Under the pieces are notes generated by a model. It saw nothing but the letters and a program-made list of their open reading frames with translations. It ran no database searches and was not told where the DNA came from. Positions 11,101-21,009 of a stretch of DNA of 64,000 nucleotides are shown piece by piece. The position numbers and the translations under genes are program-made. Position 1 is the first letter of the stretch, and the number at the start of each line of letters is the position of its first letter. The DNA lies in contig BGKB01000009.1 of the NCBI GenBank assembly GCA_003116975.1, forward strand, positions 1 to 64,000, read 5' to 3'. Source of the stretch: Aurantiochytrium sp. KH105. Taxonomy: Eukaryota > Sar > Bigyra > Thraustochytrida > Thraustochytriidae.

Positions 11101-12878
11101 TGGAGGAGGCCAAGCGCGCAGAGAAGACGCGTGTTCTCGGGATTGCGCGATTGCGGATGCTCAACAAGGCCTTGGGGGACTTCCAAAATCGACTTTTTCG
11201 TATCAATAATAAGATGGAGCACGCGAAGAATCTTCTCAATTGGACCCACCCACGTCGATCGCGGCGCGTGATGAATGTCCTTTTGATTCTCTGTATCATG
11301 TGCACTTTGGTCCCGAGCCGGTTCGTGGTGCTCTTCGTGGGACTCTTCATGTTCACGGAACATTTTCGTCGCATGGGTACGATGGCGCTTCGCGTGAACC
11401 ATCTGCTCTCGCTCATGCCTACAGACGACGACCGGCGCGAGGCCTGCGCGGGCGGGGTGGTGTCTGCGAAGCGAAGGTACTCTGTCGGGCTGAGCGACAA
11501 GGGCATTGGCAGCGGCAACATCGACAGCAGCATCGTCAGCAACGGTGCAGCAGCAGCATCGCTAAAGCTGCAGCAAGATGATGGGGATGGTGTTGGTGCT
11601 GCGGGGAGTACCAAGACGTCACCGCCGGCAGCGCTGCCGATTTTCGTGGCCAAGACGAGCGGCCGACGGGATTGGGTGGACGCCGCGCAGGCGGTGCACA
11701 AAGTTGGCCGCGCCGGGGAAAACGGTCGGGGCGACGGCGTTGTTGAGCGCGGCAAGGCCTGGGCGGAAGACGGCCTCGGCCATTCTGGAAATGGAGTGGC
11801 CGGGCCCGGCGACGGCGACGGCGACGGCGGCGGCGACAATGACGGCGCGCGTCCGCTTCGCGGTGGCGGGCATGCGGAGGCACAGGCAGAGGGCAAGCAA
11901 GGGCTTGGGGAAGATTATGATGAAGACGCGCAAGAGCGAGTGCGAGTACAAGGGTCGTTTCTGGGGGCGGTTGATGAAGAGGCGTTACCACTCGCGGTGA
12001 ATTTGCGAGAGCTCCGGCCTCCGGAAGGCGTGATGCTGACTGGGGCCGACATTGATCAAGGTTTTGCAGGAAGTCTGCGCGTGATGCTGGCGCCCTCGTC
12101 GTCGCGATTGCGCGGCGCGGCGCAGCGCGCGGCCTCGCGGCGGGCGACCCCGCGTTGGACGACGCATTTCTGCTTCCTGCATCGTACACGGGCTGGCGCC
12201 TATCTTTTGTGGTGGTCGAGCAGGGACGCCTTCGAGGCGCTGCAGGCGCCGGAGGGGGCATTTGGGCCGATTCTCGGCGCGCTTGCAAGCGTTACTTCCC
12301 GCGCCAAAACGGTTGGCCAGTCTGGAGGAGCCGAAACTCTGCAGCGGCAGCTTGACCAGCAGCTCGGCCAGCTTGGCCAGCAGCTTGGAAATCAACAGTT
12401 TGGCCAACAGCTTGACCAACAGTTTGATGAGCCACGCCGCCAGGGTTCGCAACAGTTTTCTCATTTAGGGGGCTGCCAGCGGCCGGAGCTCGCGTTTGCC
12501 TTGGTTCGTCATCGGCCGGATAGGCCGTCTTCGTCGTCTTCATCGTTTTTCTCCTCGTCCTCATCGACGTCTTCGACGTCGTCGGCGTCTTCTCCGCCCG
12601 CAGGTGCAGCAGCGAGACGGCCTTCGCCCTCGTTTTTATCTTTCAATGCTCCGCGCTCAAGTCCACCTTCATCCCCAGGTCCCGCAGTGACGATCGGCGA
12701 AACCCGCTACCGCTCGCAGCCTCTTATCGTCGAAGGCGAGGTTTCGCAGCAGCGTCGGAGAGTGGAACAGCTCCTCGTGCTGGCGAATTCTGATCGCAAA
12801 AAGGAAAAGTGGCTCGCGGCAGTCGTTGCTCAAGGGAACCGTCATCACTCGTCGCTCGCTGGCAATGTCGGGCGCTGA
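5130..12878 (+). CDS. Giant multi-C2-domain membrane protein (MCTP/ferlin-like)
   Basis: 2,582 residues from the first ATG (GCCAGCATGG context); the 66 nt of open frame before it start with TTG. An acidic N-terminus is followed by three clear C2 domains at about residues 340-450, 507-620 and 653-770. They carry patterns such as LRAADATGYSDPYCVV and LPAADSNGWSDPFCQV, with the Asp residues expected of Ca2+ loops. More divergent C2-like stretches follow. A hydrophobic hairpin lies near 1300-1345. Another C2 (GLISRGRGGRSDPYVVL) lies near 1600-1770 with an insertion, and a second hairpin near 2047-2090. The C-terminal 450 residues are low-complexity Gly/Asp, Gln/Leu and Ser. C2 plus membrane hairpins suggests Ca2+-dependent lipid binding at membrane contacts or in trafficking, as for MCTPs and ferlins; exact orthology is not claimed. 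Confidence 0.85.
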   Translation: MEDEEHRWGFWPKNTTDEAPKARAQGNDDLDEEEDEESQAVDPVALENLRRLMDAEDNVGPRFGGERVTQSFWDTEASDGRRAFEDKYEDEDDDEEGVNDADRASALTASNSMWNGLRQGISAIDEYARHQTSSIKSGRQDVHEEAELVIAVRAVRLLSGGSRVAGQQIYIKIDLEAYTRETGHLSAEYSRQVCGEVFHIPVSKGNINDSTMLRVRLKSASNLSSPSTAYFGRYRPNLATVGIHILNVANVGSPDNYVMVELGDHFAEAEMAFYWCPPDDIPSASAAEPSRKLRKALGNPKRRLRSGVQVPQTVLGLDDMRKDQAWVDNPGGLAQVNTYNKLSVIIVRARNLRAADATGYSDPYCVVMCHGRRVRTEVKRATCDPVWEEAVHFPSLDAIDLNDEITIVVRDKDKFSRDDDLGQLSLPLWALVRNGVTGANWYSLSDTDRMNVHARGSYLGQIEVEVIFRPAQMQANLVTSPAARSLANFQSSEVTSKSFELGPEVRTPRLFVRIVQARNLPAADSNGWSDPFCQVRVRGKRQRTRSVKRSVAPHWNQVFEFGANDFLHTRDIVEITLYDKDLITNDKLGTVRLPIYQLTQQPGPEQTTWLQLSSARYPCAGEVQVAAHYVMPTFLESANHQAARDLYKGKEWLYELQLTLLSARGLRATDEASHASSPYCLISCGAHSSIKSRVRHRTVNPIWNQHFKFRQSIDEAREGLGRADHLTIRVFSESPGRTADQALGSRTFDLGFLLDKLGYVDKSGAEFTEYFRLDGPAADEPVMSSGDMDGESNDASLDNEAMNDLTAQFVVGNGLGRSSPNASPRSSRFDALRSTLRRRKHPKQKNWDDLANLGSQETPGQLHSVSPNSQRQQTSNGGHKLQAGLQRALAASRELGLQRPRFDSDGSGEMDAAYLRNEEDGLYGSVRMRIRLVPIGEKRMHTSRKLLVRLHHICDALDQERERFDPQLPSRVILRARLGATVFESSESRFLAHSGGCAVLNAQQIFDHWATHLPPSDRKKASVGSPERDNVLFMDLIDSRDDGVLARATLGPAELERISNTHLEGPTEVVMTPTRFLGTLPKLSLDLRVLEVREELRPVLGFFHLNLLSLKIARDDFQHGYRTVVRYGNTVMTTRCVQGELSIRFLRDEHMYKFAVYEMFTPVVIEVWASAVDPQKNASGSGERRDASKWGTLFGSVTMTVFDMLELEAQVVHSDAHLTKQVQMPRLKLPLTAPSSSGSALGSLWVEAMYEENFWALVAPNPNPVLRPAKPFSLANLRHEVNRSMSILGWFSGAGEYIAYLLNWENYAISIFGVLLTVLFCCVDFYAERVLALPFYLALIVVMRKHYERVNGDLVNEVLKDVQAREVNARVRVAVLQARGLLIKAPSHALRDRHSLGHTMSTLGTIGSPRMARASARFPQTNDVVEELGENGVDAERKCDDMPGSPSSPEEASSKWRVASLAWGIIDMPRRMVRGATTKRGTRESFSSMQHSSTRASSALSASPTGPQGQGASSVSDQALLPCAFARVALRPNFGSRRLLRIGRTWRSFPTSSPDFGLGKRGYSVNRSFQGKLKSQIVPWETARGDKIQAFEFDVKLCSRSGKMILVRLFRAEGLISRGRGGRSDPYVVLQTCENAAPKSSGGSRGQVGVNSVASSVDEYGGLSAFELAADTAANAAGALEGRKVKSVPPGNKMQSSTKRETVDPVWNEEFMLGGAPMVHNADFVELVFKDASSSMRSCALGSLRVQVGRIKTLFGRGSDGPVWCNLCPPKDIAPVSMSQRDGRGLDNGGVGAERPGIAGRVLVHMFVVDMSRVTGGQKLLRELNTSPINVAGSGSSDSTRIVEDPTQASQGSRQELRVNTGDEETGAVGRTRAGSAPQAEEDTVVSPDSWFRAGSEVVVEIVDGSVGGKASSFLGCARIPVAVLVDNEEVLRQPVFERWIPLCPSMDGSVVDAALSEGAAFANAESLGEVLVRVEVLLPDPVARARLMELEEAKRAEKTRVLGIARLRMLNKALGDFQNRLFRINNKMEHAKNLLNWTHPRRSRRVMNVLLILCIMCTLVPSRFVVLFVGLFMFTEHFRRMGTMALRVNHLLSLMPTDDDRREACAGGVVSAKRRYSVGLSDKGIGSGNIDSSIVSNGAAAASLKLQQDDGDGVGAAGSTKTSPPAALPIFVAKTSGRRDWVDAAQAVHKVGRAGENGRGDGVVERGKAWAEDGLGHSGNGVAGPGDGDGDGGGDNDGARPLRGGGHAEAQAEGKQGLGEDYDEDAQERVRVQGSFLGAVDEEALPLAVNLRELRPPEGVMLTGADIDQGFAGSLRVMLAPSSSRLRGAAQRAASRRATPRWTTHFCFLHRTRAGAYLLWWSSRDAFEALQAPEGAFGPILGALASVTSRAKTVGQSGGAETLQRQLDQQLGQLGQQLGNQQFGQQLDQQFDEPRRQGSQQFSHLGGCQRPELAFALVRHRPDRPSSSSSSFFSSSSSTSSTSSASSPPAGAAARRPSPSFLSFNAPRSSPPSSPGPAVTIGETRYRSQPLIVEGEVSQQRRRVEQLLVLANSDRKKEKWLAAVVAQGNRHHSSLAGNVGR

Positions 12879-12944
12879 AGGTCAGCTAGAGTTGCCAGGC
12901 TTCACTACGCCTACTTCCGTTTTTTCTAGTAGGATCGAGGCTGG

Positions 12945-13151
12945 TTCAATGGCCAGAGAGAGGTCAAACTAGCAATGAGCAGCTAGGCACGGGATGGCTG
13001 ACCTGGCGACTGACCAGCAGGTATAACGAATGAATAGAAAATCAAAAATTCCATCGTCTGCTTTTTCAGAGGCTTGCTCAATGGCCAGAAAAGTCAAATT
13101 CGCAAGGAGCAGCAAGGCACGGGATGACTGACCTGGCAACTGACCAGCTAG
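12945..13151. repeat. Imperfect direct repeat, two ~75-bp copies
   Basis: Copy 1 (about 12945-13020) and copy 2 (about 13076-13151) share the ordered blocks TCAATGGCCAGA, GTCAAA, GAGCAGC, AGGCACGGGATG, CTGACCTGGC and ACTGACCAGC. A 55-bp AT-richer spacer separates them. They lie just downstream of the multi-C2 stop codon. Confidence 0.75.
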
Positions 13152-13989
13152 GCAGCGTTGTTTTTATTTTGTACAATGTTTTTGCCGTCCTGAGCAAGTC
13201 AGCTGGTCAGCCGGCCGACCAGCCAGCCAGCCAGCCAGCCGGCCCGACAGAGGGGCCGTCCATCCGCGCTTGGTGTCCGTCCACGCGCCGTGACGGCCGC
13301 GCGTCGCGGTACGGACGGCTCCATCGCGCTCGCTGCCGCTCCCGACAGCGAGCGGCGCGGTGACTATTTCTGCGCCGCAAACAAGAGAAACTGCGGTAGA
13401 CATAGCGGGATATGGCAGATGAGGGAGTTCGCGCCTGGGCGGAGTGACGTGACGGCGCGGCCGGCCGGGAGCTGCCGGGCTTGGCGGGCGCGACCGGGGA
13501 TGTCGGATCCGAGCGGAGAGTAGAAAGGAGCCCGCCTCCAAGAATCCAGCGCTCGGTGAAAAGGACTTGGTTCGCTGGCTGTGGCCGGTTGATGCGCCCG
13601 TTCACAAAGTCATCGCCTGCTCCGGACGCTGGTGCAAGAAGCTCTCCGGCTAGCTTCCCCTCTCGAGCTGGCAGCTTCTCTGCCCCTATCGCTGCGGGTA
13701 CCTCAAACCCTACCCCCCACAATCCCCACCCGCCCTTTTCTCACGCGCCCCCCCGACTGCGGGTTTTTCGCTCACCCCTTTAGTAAGCTACAATCTCCCG
13801 CAGCCGAGCCCCGCAGCATGTACGCGCGCGGCGTGGGGCGGGCGTGGTCCGCTCGCGGGGGACCCGCGCGGCGCGGCGGCGAGGGTGCGGCAAGGTGCCA
13901 CGAAGGTGTTGCGAAGGTGCGCCAGCTGCCGTCGAGGTGCCGCTGCAAGGCGCAGAGCTGCGCGCGGCCGCGGCGGGCAGCAGCCGGCG

Positions 13990-14016
13990 GCAGGCAGGCA
14001 GGCAGGCAGGCAGGCA
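13990..14016. repeat. (CAGG)n microsatellite
   Basis: About six and a half perfect CAGG units in GC-rich non-coding DNA. Confidence 0.8.
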
Positions 14017-14349
14017 ACGGCGCGGCGCGAGGCCGGCGGCGGCAGCTGCCGAGCGAGCGAGCGAGCGAGGCCGCGGCGCGGCGGCAGACCCGATCCATCC
14101 GCCCCGGCCGCCCGCCCCCGCTTCCCGCCGCGGCGCATCCGGCCGCGCATTGTTATCCCGCGCGCCGCGCGACCGACTGCGACCCCTCGCGCGGCGCGGC
14201 GCCCGTTGCCGGCGCGCGGCGGCGAGCGATCGAGCGGAGGAGGAGGGCGAGGAAAGCGCGGCGCGAGCGAGCGCGAGAGTGCGCGGCGGGCGGTTTGCTC
14301 GCAGGCCTGTGGAGGCGAGCCCCGCCGGGTGTCCCCTCGCGGCGCAGAC

Positions 14350-14380
14350 GAGGCGAGGCGAGGCGAGGCGAGGCGAGGCG
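14350..14380. repeat. (AGGCG)n microsatellite
   Basis: Six perfect AGGCG units in the gene-free region. Confidence 0.8.
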
Positions 14381-17300
14381 CCGCGCGACGCGAGCCTGCG
14401 CGAGGCCAGGCAGGCAGGCGGCCGCGTCCATTTGCGACGCACCCGCCGCGCCTCGAGCGGGTCGATCGCGCCAGGCCCGCGCGAGCGAGGGAGGGGAGGA
14501 GACTCGCGCCACGCGCCGCGACGCGCCCGGCCGCCCGCCCCGGCGCGCCGCTGCGAGACGAGGAGGAGCGCCGCTCCGGCGTCTGACTGGAGCAGCGAGC
14601 TAGCGTAGCGGCAACGAAGAAGGCAGGCAGACAACGAGGACGCCGAAGATTGAAGAAGCCCGAGGAGGTCGGGGCGGAAAAGGACAACGAAAAGGGAGAA
14701 TAAGACCGCTGAGGCAGGTTCAAAGCAAGCCTGGTCAAGCCAGAAGCGGGAGAAACCAAACAATTTGCGCAGGCTGCGACTCTCAAAGACTCGCAAGGCT
14801 GGTTTTAGACTCTTTTTTTTTTCCCACCCCTCACCCATTTGACGATCGATTCAGAGAAATCAACAAGCAGACAGTTTGCCTCGAGCTACGGAGATCGCAC
14901 GGTGCAGGCTTTTGGGATCGCGCTCGACAGGACGCGTTGCAAGGGCCATAGACAACCTTGTCTGTCATTGCCGGGCTTGGTGAGAGGTAGATTGCCGTGA
15001 CTAGTGTGCAACAAGAAAAGGCTGGCTGGCGTCTCGCAAGGGCGCACGTTCGTATCAAGGGACGATACGCTCGTAAAGCCACGTAGGCACATTCAAGAAT
15101 ATCTGCAACGCACCGCAAAGCACAGTGAAAAACCAAACGCAGCAGCTTCACGCTCACTGCCACTACCTAGACGACGCTGCTTGAGAGTGTCTCATCGTGC
15201 CACCTACGCACTCCGCTACACTCCGCGCGAGGTGACGAGTGGTAGCAAAGACTCAAGTGGACGCATTACTGGGCTATTTTCTTTCCGGTCTACTACTAGC
15301 AAGAAGAACGTGAGTGGCTGGACAGCGAAGCTAGCTGACCTGGCCGGTGCCACTAGCCGACGCGTTTATCCCGATCTCGCAGGACCGAGGTCTGCGCACC
15401 AACCAGCCAAGCAGCCAAGCTTCCTGGGGCGAGCGCAAGGGTTCATTGCCCAGGTCGTTCTACATTTTCTCGCCTGGAGCTCATCCGGTCCATCGAGCTT
15501 GCCAGCCTGCCAGCTAGCTAGCTAAAGCTAGAACCGGCTGTCTCAGGGCGTCCGTCTATTTGCTCTGCGGGTGTCCCTTCGCAGCACCAGCTCGCGGCCG
15601 CCAGGGCACCCGCCTTTTTTCTCCGTGCCTCACTAGCCAGCCGCTCGCGCTCACGCCCACGCCCACGCTCTCGGCCGGTCGAGAGCCGCCGCGGTCTGCA
15701 GCAGCGGACGTCGGGGCGCGGGACGTGCAAGCGACAGCGAGCGTCCACGACTTGCGTCAGCGGCGGCGGCGGCGAGGGCGAGGGCGCCGAGGAAAGGTAA
15801 GCAGGCAGCTTCTGTTTGGAAACGCGAGACCGCCAGCCAGTCAGGCTCCCTCTGCCAGCCAGCCCAGCTGCTGGAAGGCGAGGCCTGCAGTGGCACGCAG
15901 CCAGGCGAGGCACGGCAAGGCAAGGCAAGGCAAGCGCGCGAGATCGAGCGCCGGCAAACCCGGAACTCCGACCCGAGCGGTCCGCGTGGCGGGCCGCCTC
16001 GCACGCCTCGCGCGTCTGCACGCTCGGAGAGACAAGGCACGGCAAGGCAAGACAAGACAACGCTTGTTGGCTTGCGAGCTCGTCTGGACGGACACCGGCC
16101 GCCGCTGATTGCCTGCCTTGCGCAGGTCGCTTGGTCATTCGCTCGCTCGGTGCAGTCGATCGGACGCTCGCTTGTCACGGGCAACAGGTTGTAAGCGAGC
16201 GAGGGCGGCGGTCTAGGATCGCGGGCTGCATTCTCTCGCAAGAAATAAGCTGCTTGCTGCTGCCCTGGCCTGGTCTGACGGTCGGTCGCCCTGAGCATCA
16301 GACTTCCTGACGGTCAGTGCAGTCGCCGCGGCGGAGTTCATCAAAGCAGAGCAGGGAGGAGCAGAACAGACCGGAGCGTCAAGCGTGGCGGCACGGGCAC
16401 GTCCGTCTGCTATTGCGTGCGTGCGTGTGTGTGCGTGCGTGCGGACGTGGCTGCTGCAGCTTTTCGCTTTTTTGCGTCTCGCGTTGTTGACCGCATTCTC
16501 CGACCACAGCCGACCGCGTCAAAAAGGCAAGTAGGGCGGGCACCACGCCACCTCTAAGGAGGTGTGGTGTAACTCGCTGAAAGGTCGCGAGCGTTCGTTC
16601 GTTCGTTTTACCTGTCCAGTGCCCGCCAAAGCCTCCCTGGAGAGCAAGAGGCCACAGCCACGGGTTCCAGCTCAGTGGAGCTACTCCACACCTGTCTGGC
16701 GCTTACTGACGTCTGCCTCCCCCTGGTGTGTGCCGCGGGACGGAGGACTGCGGAGCCTCGCCCCGCACCTGGATCGGAACCGGAGGAGCGAGCGCTGACC
16801 GCTCGCTCGAGTGCGCTCCCTTGCGCTTGCCCGCCCTCGCTTGCGCGAAGTTTCGGGAAAAAAGCACGAAACCCGTGTTCTCCGCGCCGCTTTCTCCGCT
16901 CACTAGCACTTGCTCTTCTGCGTCCGCCGTCATATCAGCAGCAGTAGAATCCAGCCGACCAGCCTTTGGTCTTGGGCGTTTCTCCCCGACTTCTTGTGGC
17001 TTTCTCGCGTTGTTCTGCATTGCATTGCATCTCTCTCCAGTGCATTGCATTGCTTCTCGGGGAAACGCACGTCTCCCATCCTCTCACAGACCACTCGTTG
17101 GCGCGTATCACACAGGTTCCTCCCTCGCTGTTCCTTCTCTCGCGCGCACTCGAGGTCGGTCGGGCGTCTTTCCGGGAACCACCTCGGAACTCTCTCGGAG
17201 CCGCCGGCTAGCGCGCTGGACACGGGGCCGTTCGACGCCGCCGGTCAGGTCAGCCAGGGCAGGTTTGGGGTCCGAGGAGGCGCGGCGAGCGCGAGAGGCA

Positions 17301-18548
17301 GCAGCAGCTGCAGGCGAGAAGAAGCGAAGGCGAAGCGGGAAGCAGCCAGCCAGCAGCTGGCCGCAAGCAAGAAGCGAAGGCGCCAAGGAAGGGCATTGCT
17401 CCCGGTCTAGCGTCTGGTTTACCCTGTCAAGTGGCGCACACAAACAAACGAACAGACAGACGGACAGACAGCTGGAGCAGCAAGAAGAGCAGGAGCAGGA
17501 GCAGGAGGATAAGAGCGCGGGGTTGAGTCTCCTGGGCCAAGGCTTCTGAAGCCTTGACGCGCGCGTAAGGGGAAGCAAGGTGTCCGCGCGTGCGTTCGAT
17601 CGATCGTTGTTTGCTTCGCTTCCACCGCAAGCGCGAGCTGTCGGAAGTGCGGGGACCCACAACGGGGTTTCATTTGCACGCCCGCCTCTACTCGCGCCCA
17701 GAGGGGAGCCCACAGACATTTTCGTGCGGGGTCAGCTAGCTTGTTGACCGCTTCTAGAGCGTGATAGTTGTGGAGCCACAGTGGAAGTCAGGTGCTGGGA
17801 CACCCGCTCGCAGTCGCGCGCCGGGCAATCCCTTCAAGCCCCGGCTCGGGACCTCCAACCGCGCGAGCGCGCGTCTCGCTGCGCAGCCTGCGCGAGCGGA
17901 CACCTGGCCTTTACACAGCGTCTGTGCGCGCCTGAAGTCCGTGGCTATAGCGCCGACGCACTCTCCTCCCGTGGTCTCCTCTCAACGGCGCCCAAGAAAA
18001 GCGCCGGCCTCGCAGAGGGCCTTCGCCTGCCAGGGAGCGGCAGCTCCATCGATCGTCCGTGGTCACGGTTCTTCGCCGAGTTTCACGGCTGCGCGCGCGC
18101 GCCCGGGACGAGAAGCGGGGAAGGCGTAGGGACCCTCCGCGGGGTTTCTCGTCGTCCACCGGGCCCTTGCCTCCGCCTGCTCTGCTTGCCGCAGAAAGCA
18201 ACCGTTCAGGGCGTGAGACCTTCTCGCAGACAAAGACGCAAGTCGAGGTCTCTCGCCTCAATCGCAGCAAGTGACTTCGCGCCGCGCTACGTAGCGTTGC
18301 GTTGGGCCGGGTCTGGTCTTGCTTCGCGCGTCGGGCCGAGGCATCGCAGGCGTCGACAAGGTCGCTGTCTACGTGGCTTCGGTCTCTCCAAACCTTTTGC
18401 CGTAGGCGCTCGAGCTTGCAGCAGCACCAGCACCAGTAGCTCCTCGTAGACAAGCGGTGCGCCCGCTCCTGGCGCGTGCATGGGCTGCGTTGACGCCGCG
18501 GCGACGAGAGATTGGCACGTTTGACGCGCGGCTTGTACGTAGCACAGT

Positions 18549-18695
18549 ATGCGAGACAGTCGCGACGACTTCTCTGGCCACGCAAACGACCCACACGGGC
18601 GTCTTCGCAGGCAGTCTTCTTCGTCCGCTACGCGTGACAATGTAACTCAAGGTAATATTGGAGTCTCCGCCAACACACAAGACGAGAGGACCAGT

Positions 18696-18743
<48 letters not shown>

Positions 18744-18833
18744 TCACAACAATCACAACAACAGCTTACCTCGGCTATATCGGCTGCGATCGCGCAGTCT
18801 TCTGGTTCGCACGCTTTGCAACAACAGCAACAT

Positions 18834-18865
<32 letters not shown>

Positions 18866-19343
18866 ACCCCAACAATGGCAGGTTAATCCACAAGGTCTCT
18901 TTGGTCAAGCTCTCGTTCTATATCAACAACAGCCGGGCAATCACAACCAGCCCATCTCACTTCAACCTTATCAACTCACACAGCTTCCTCTCCAATATCT
19001 GCAGGCCTTTGGAGCAGCGCAGCAGCAGCAGCAAACGCAATCACAGCAACAGTCACAGCAGCAACAAGATCAACAACAAAGAGAACAACGACAACGAGAA
19101 GAAGAGCAACTGCGCCAAAGTCAACAAGCAGATATGTCAAGGGAAGCGGAAAAATTACGAATGCAGCAACAATCTGCGCCAGTGCAGGCAATGTCGGGAT
19201 CATTGCAGCGCGATGAAAGCCTCATTCAATGGCTCGAGTCTCGAAAATTACAATTATTGCAAGAGCTCGCACAAATCGAAGCCCATATTCAGGCCTACAG
19301 GCAAAGTACCTCCAATTCGCAATCTTCAGCGACCTATGCGAAT

Positions 19344-19385
<42 letters not shown>

Positions 19386-20531
19386 CACCAACAATCACAA
19401 CAACAACAATCACAGCAACAACAAGGGGGACTTGGCAATAACTCTTCAGATACAAGCTTCATCCGCGCCTTCGTGGAAAGCCAAAAATCTCAAATTCAGC
19501 CATCATCTTCTCCTGCTTCACAACAGCAACAATTGCAGCAGCAGCTACAACAACAACTTCGGCAACAGGAACAGGATCTTGCACAACAGTTGAATCAGCA
19601 ACAGCAGCGTCAGCAACAGCAGCATCATTCAGGGCAACCAAAACAAGAAAACTCGCTCGAATCGCATGAGCGAAATTTGAGCAGGGGTGATCCGCAAGCG
19701 CTTCCTCAAAATAATGCAATGCAACAGCAGCAGCAACAGCAGCAGCAACAGCAGCAACTGCGGGGTCAAGGTTTGTCACCACCACCGCCGCCGCCTCCGA
19801 CACTTATTTCACAACATCAACACCCAAACGCGCAGGCCCACACACAAGCGCATTTCATGCAAGCCTCCGGCGGAGCACCAGCGCAACTCGTTCTGCAAGG
19901 ATTTCCCAGCCAAGTTGGCGTTGGCGTGGGGGCCTCGGCTGCATCGCCAGCAACGGGTAACGACGAACCCCCTCGTAAGGTGCGCCGATGGCGCAAGAGC
20001 GCCAAATTTTCTTCAAAATACAGAGGCGTCACCTTTCAGAAAAGAGACTCAAAATACGTTGCCCGGGCATGGATTTCCAAAAAGATTGTGCATCTGGGCA
20101 CATTTGAGACTGAAAAGGAAGCTGCTCGCGTAGTTCGTGACAAATATTTGGAGATCTACGGCGAGGTGCCCGGTATGAGTCAAGAAGACTTGAGGAAACT
20201 TGATCAAGATGATAATGTTGTCGAATCGCACGCTGTCGCAGACGATGAGGAAGAGGAAGAAGATGCACTGGAGGTCGACGAAGACGATGGGAGCGATCTT
20301 CCTCCAGGAGTCTCTGCTGCCACGCAAGCGGCTACGCCTTCAACGTCCAAGTCTCCGCCGCCCGTTCCCATGGCTGTCGATGAGGAAATTGCACCCGATG
20401 CATTCGGGACAGAGGGGCCTGACGCTGGTAGCGGTGGAGGCGCTAGCAATAGCAGCTCTAGTGCGAACACAAGCCGGACAAGTTCGCAGAGCCGAAGCAA
20501 CAACGACAGTTCTGCGCCAAAGGCTGCGTGA
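18549..20531 (+). CDS. AP2/ERF-domain DNA-binding protein with long poly-Gln tracts
   Basis: 660 residues. Most of the N-terminal 430 residues are Gln-rich: a run of about 16 Gln at 50-65, then further runs encoded by mixed CAG/CAA. A Pro run follows. A basic patch (RKVRRWRKSAKF, about 476-487) precedes a single AP2 domain (about 488-540). That domain shows YRGVTF, YVARAWI, HLGTFETEKEAARV and YLEIYGEVP, the family pattern of a three-stranded sheet contacting DNA plus one helix. The C-terminus is acidic, then Ser/Thr-rich. The Gln-rich part is probably an activation or condensation region, so a nuclear transcription factor is likely. AP2 proteins outside plants are known in alveolates and stramenopiles. 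The start is the first ATG of the frame; a 5' exon is possible. Confidence 0.9.
18696..18743 (+). repeat. (CAG)15-CAA coding microsatellite
   Basis: Fifteen uninterrupted CAG codons followed by CAA, encoding the first poly-Gln run of the AP2 protein. Later runs at about 18835-18865 and 19345-19395 mix CAG and CAA. Confidence 0.9.
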
Positions 20532-21009
20532 TGAAATTTACAAGGAATCTGACCTATTCTTTTTTTTCTCTGTTGACCGATGTTAACTCTCTTTTTCCTT
20601 TTTGTTCTGGTATGTTTCTTTCTTGTCGAGAGCTGGTATGTTTCCTTGTCGAGAGCTTACTTGTTCGTTTTTCTTTTACTTCATTGACTGGCCTGATCAT
20701 TATTCAGGACCAACCAAATCAAAACCACCTTCGCGAATGCGTCGAGCTAGCCTGGACCTAGTCCTACTGCCTAGTGCCAAGTGCTCAACTTCAAGCCGCC
20801 TTCACCTCCCGGGACCGACCGACCGACCGACCGACCGACCTCACTTTCCAGCATTACTTATGATAAACCATGGTTCTTTTGGGAACGAGGCTTGAGAAGT
20901 CGACCCTTGCAAGGGTCACAAGGAAGTGGGTGGCAACTAGCCGGGTTCGTGGCGCAGAGAAGCGGGGAGCAGAGCAGGAATTCGCGCGCGGCGAGGTCGC
21001 GCAGGGACG
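20532..21009. other. Intergenic, AP2 to Utp25
   Basis: 478 bp with a T-rich start, probably the AP2 3' UTR. It contains a (GACC)n microsatellite at about 20813-20840. It must hold the Utp25 promoter; no specific element is recognised. Confidence 0.4.

Larger units (their letters stand above)
12879..18548. other. 5.7-kb gene-free GC-rich region
   Basis: I cannot support any gene here. Long open frames exist on both strands at 13.6-14.8, 15.5-16.3 and 16.7-18.4 kb. They overlap in three or more frames, are dominated by Arg/Ala/Ser/Pro and contain no domain, so GC bias explains them. The region carries an imperfect direct repeat (12945-13151), CAGG and AGGCG microsatellites, CAAGG runs near 15915 and GTGC runs near 16420. 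The right part probably holds the promoter and 5' UTR of the AP2 gene. A non-coding RNA or a 5' UTR intron cannot be excluded. Confidence 0.45.

Noticed and set aside
10679-11896. 405-codon minus-strand frame
   Set aside because: Antisense to the 3' half of the multi-C2 gene; Ser/Pro/Arg-rich composition mirrors codon bias of the real gene.
13632-14838. Several overlapping frames of 230-350 codons on both strands
   Set aside because: At least three frames are open at once, with Arg/Ala-rich products. This is the GC-bias effect, not coding.
18369-18743. Minus-strand frame starting with a poly-Leu run resembling a signal peptide
   Set aside because: The Leu run is the antisense of the CAG repeat in the AP2 gene.
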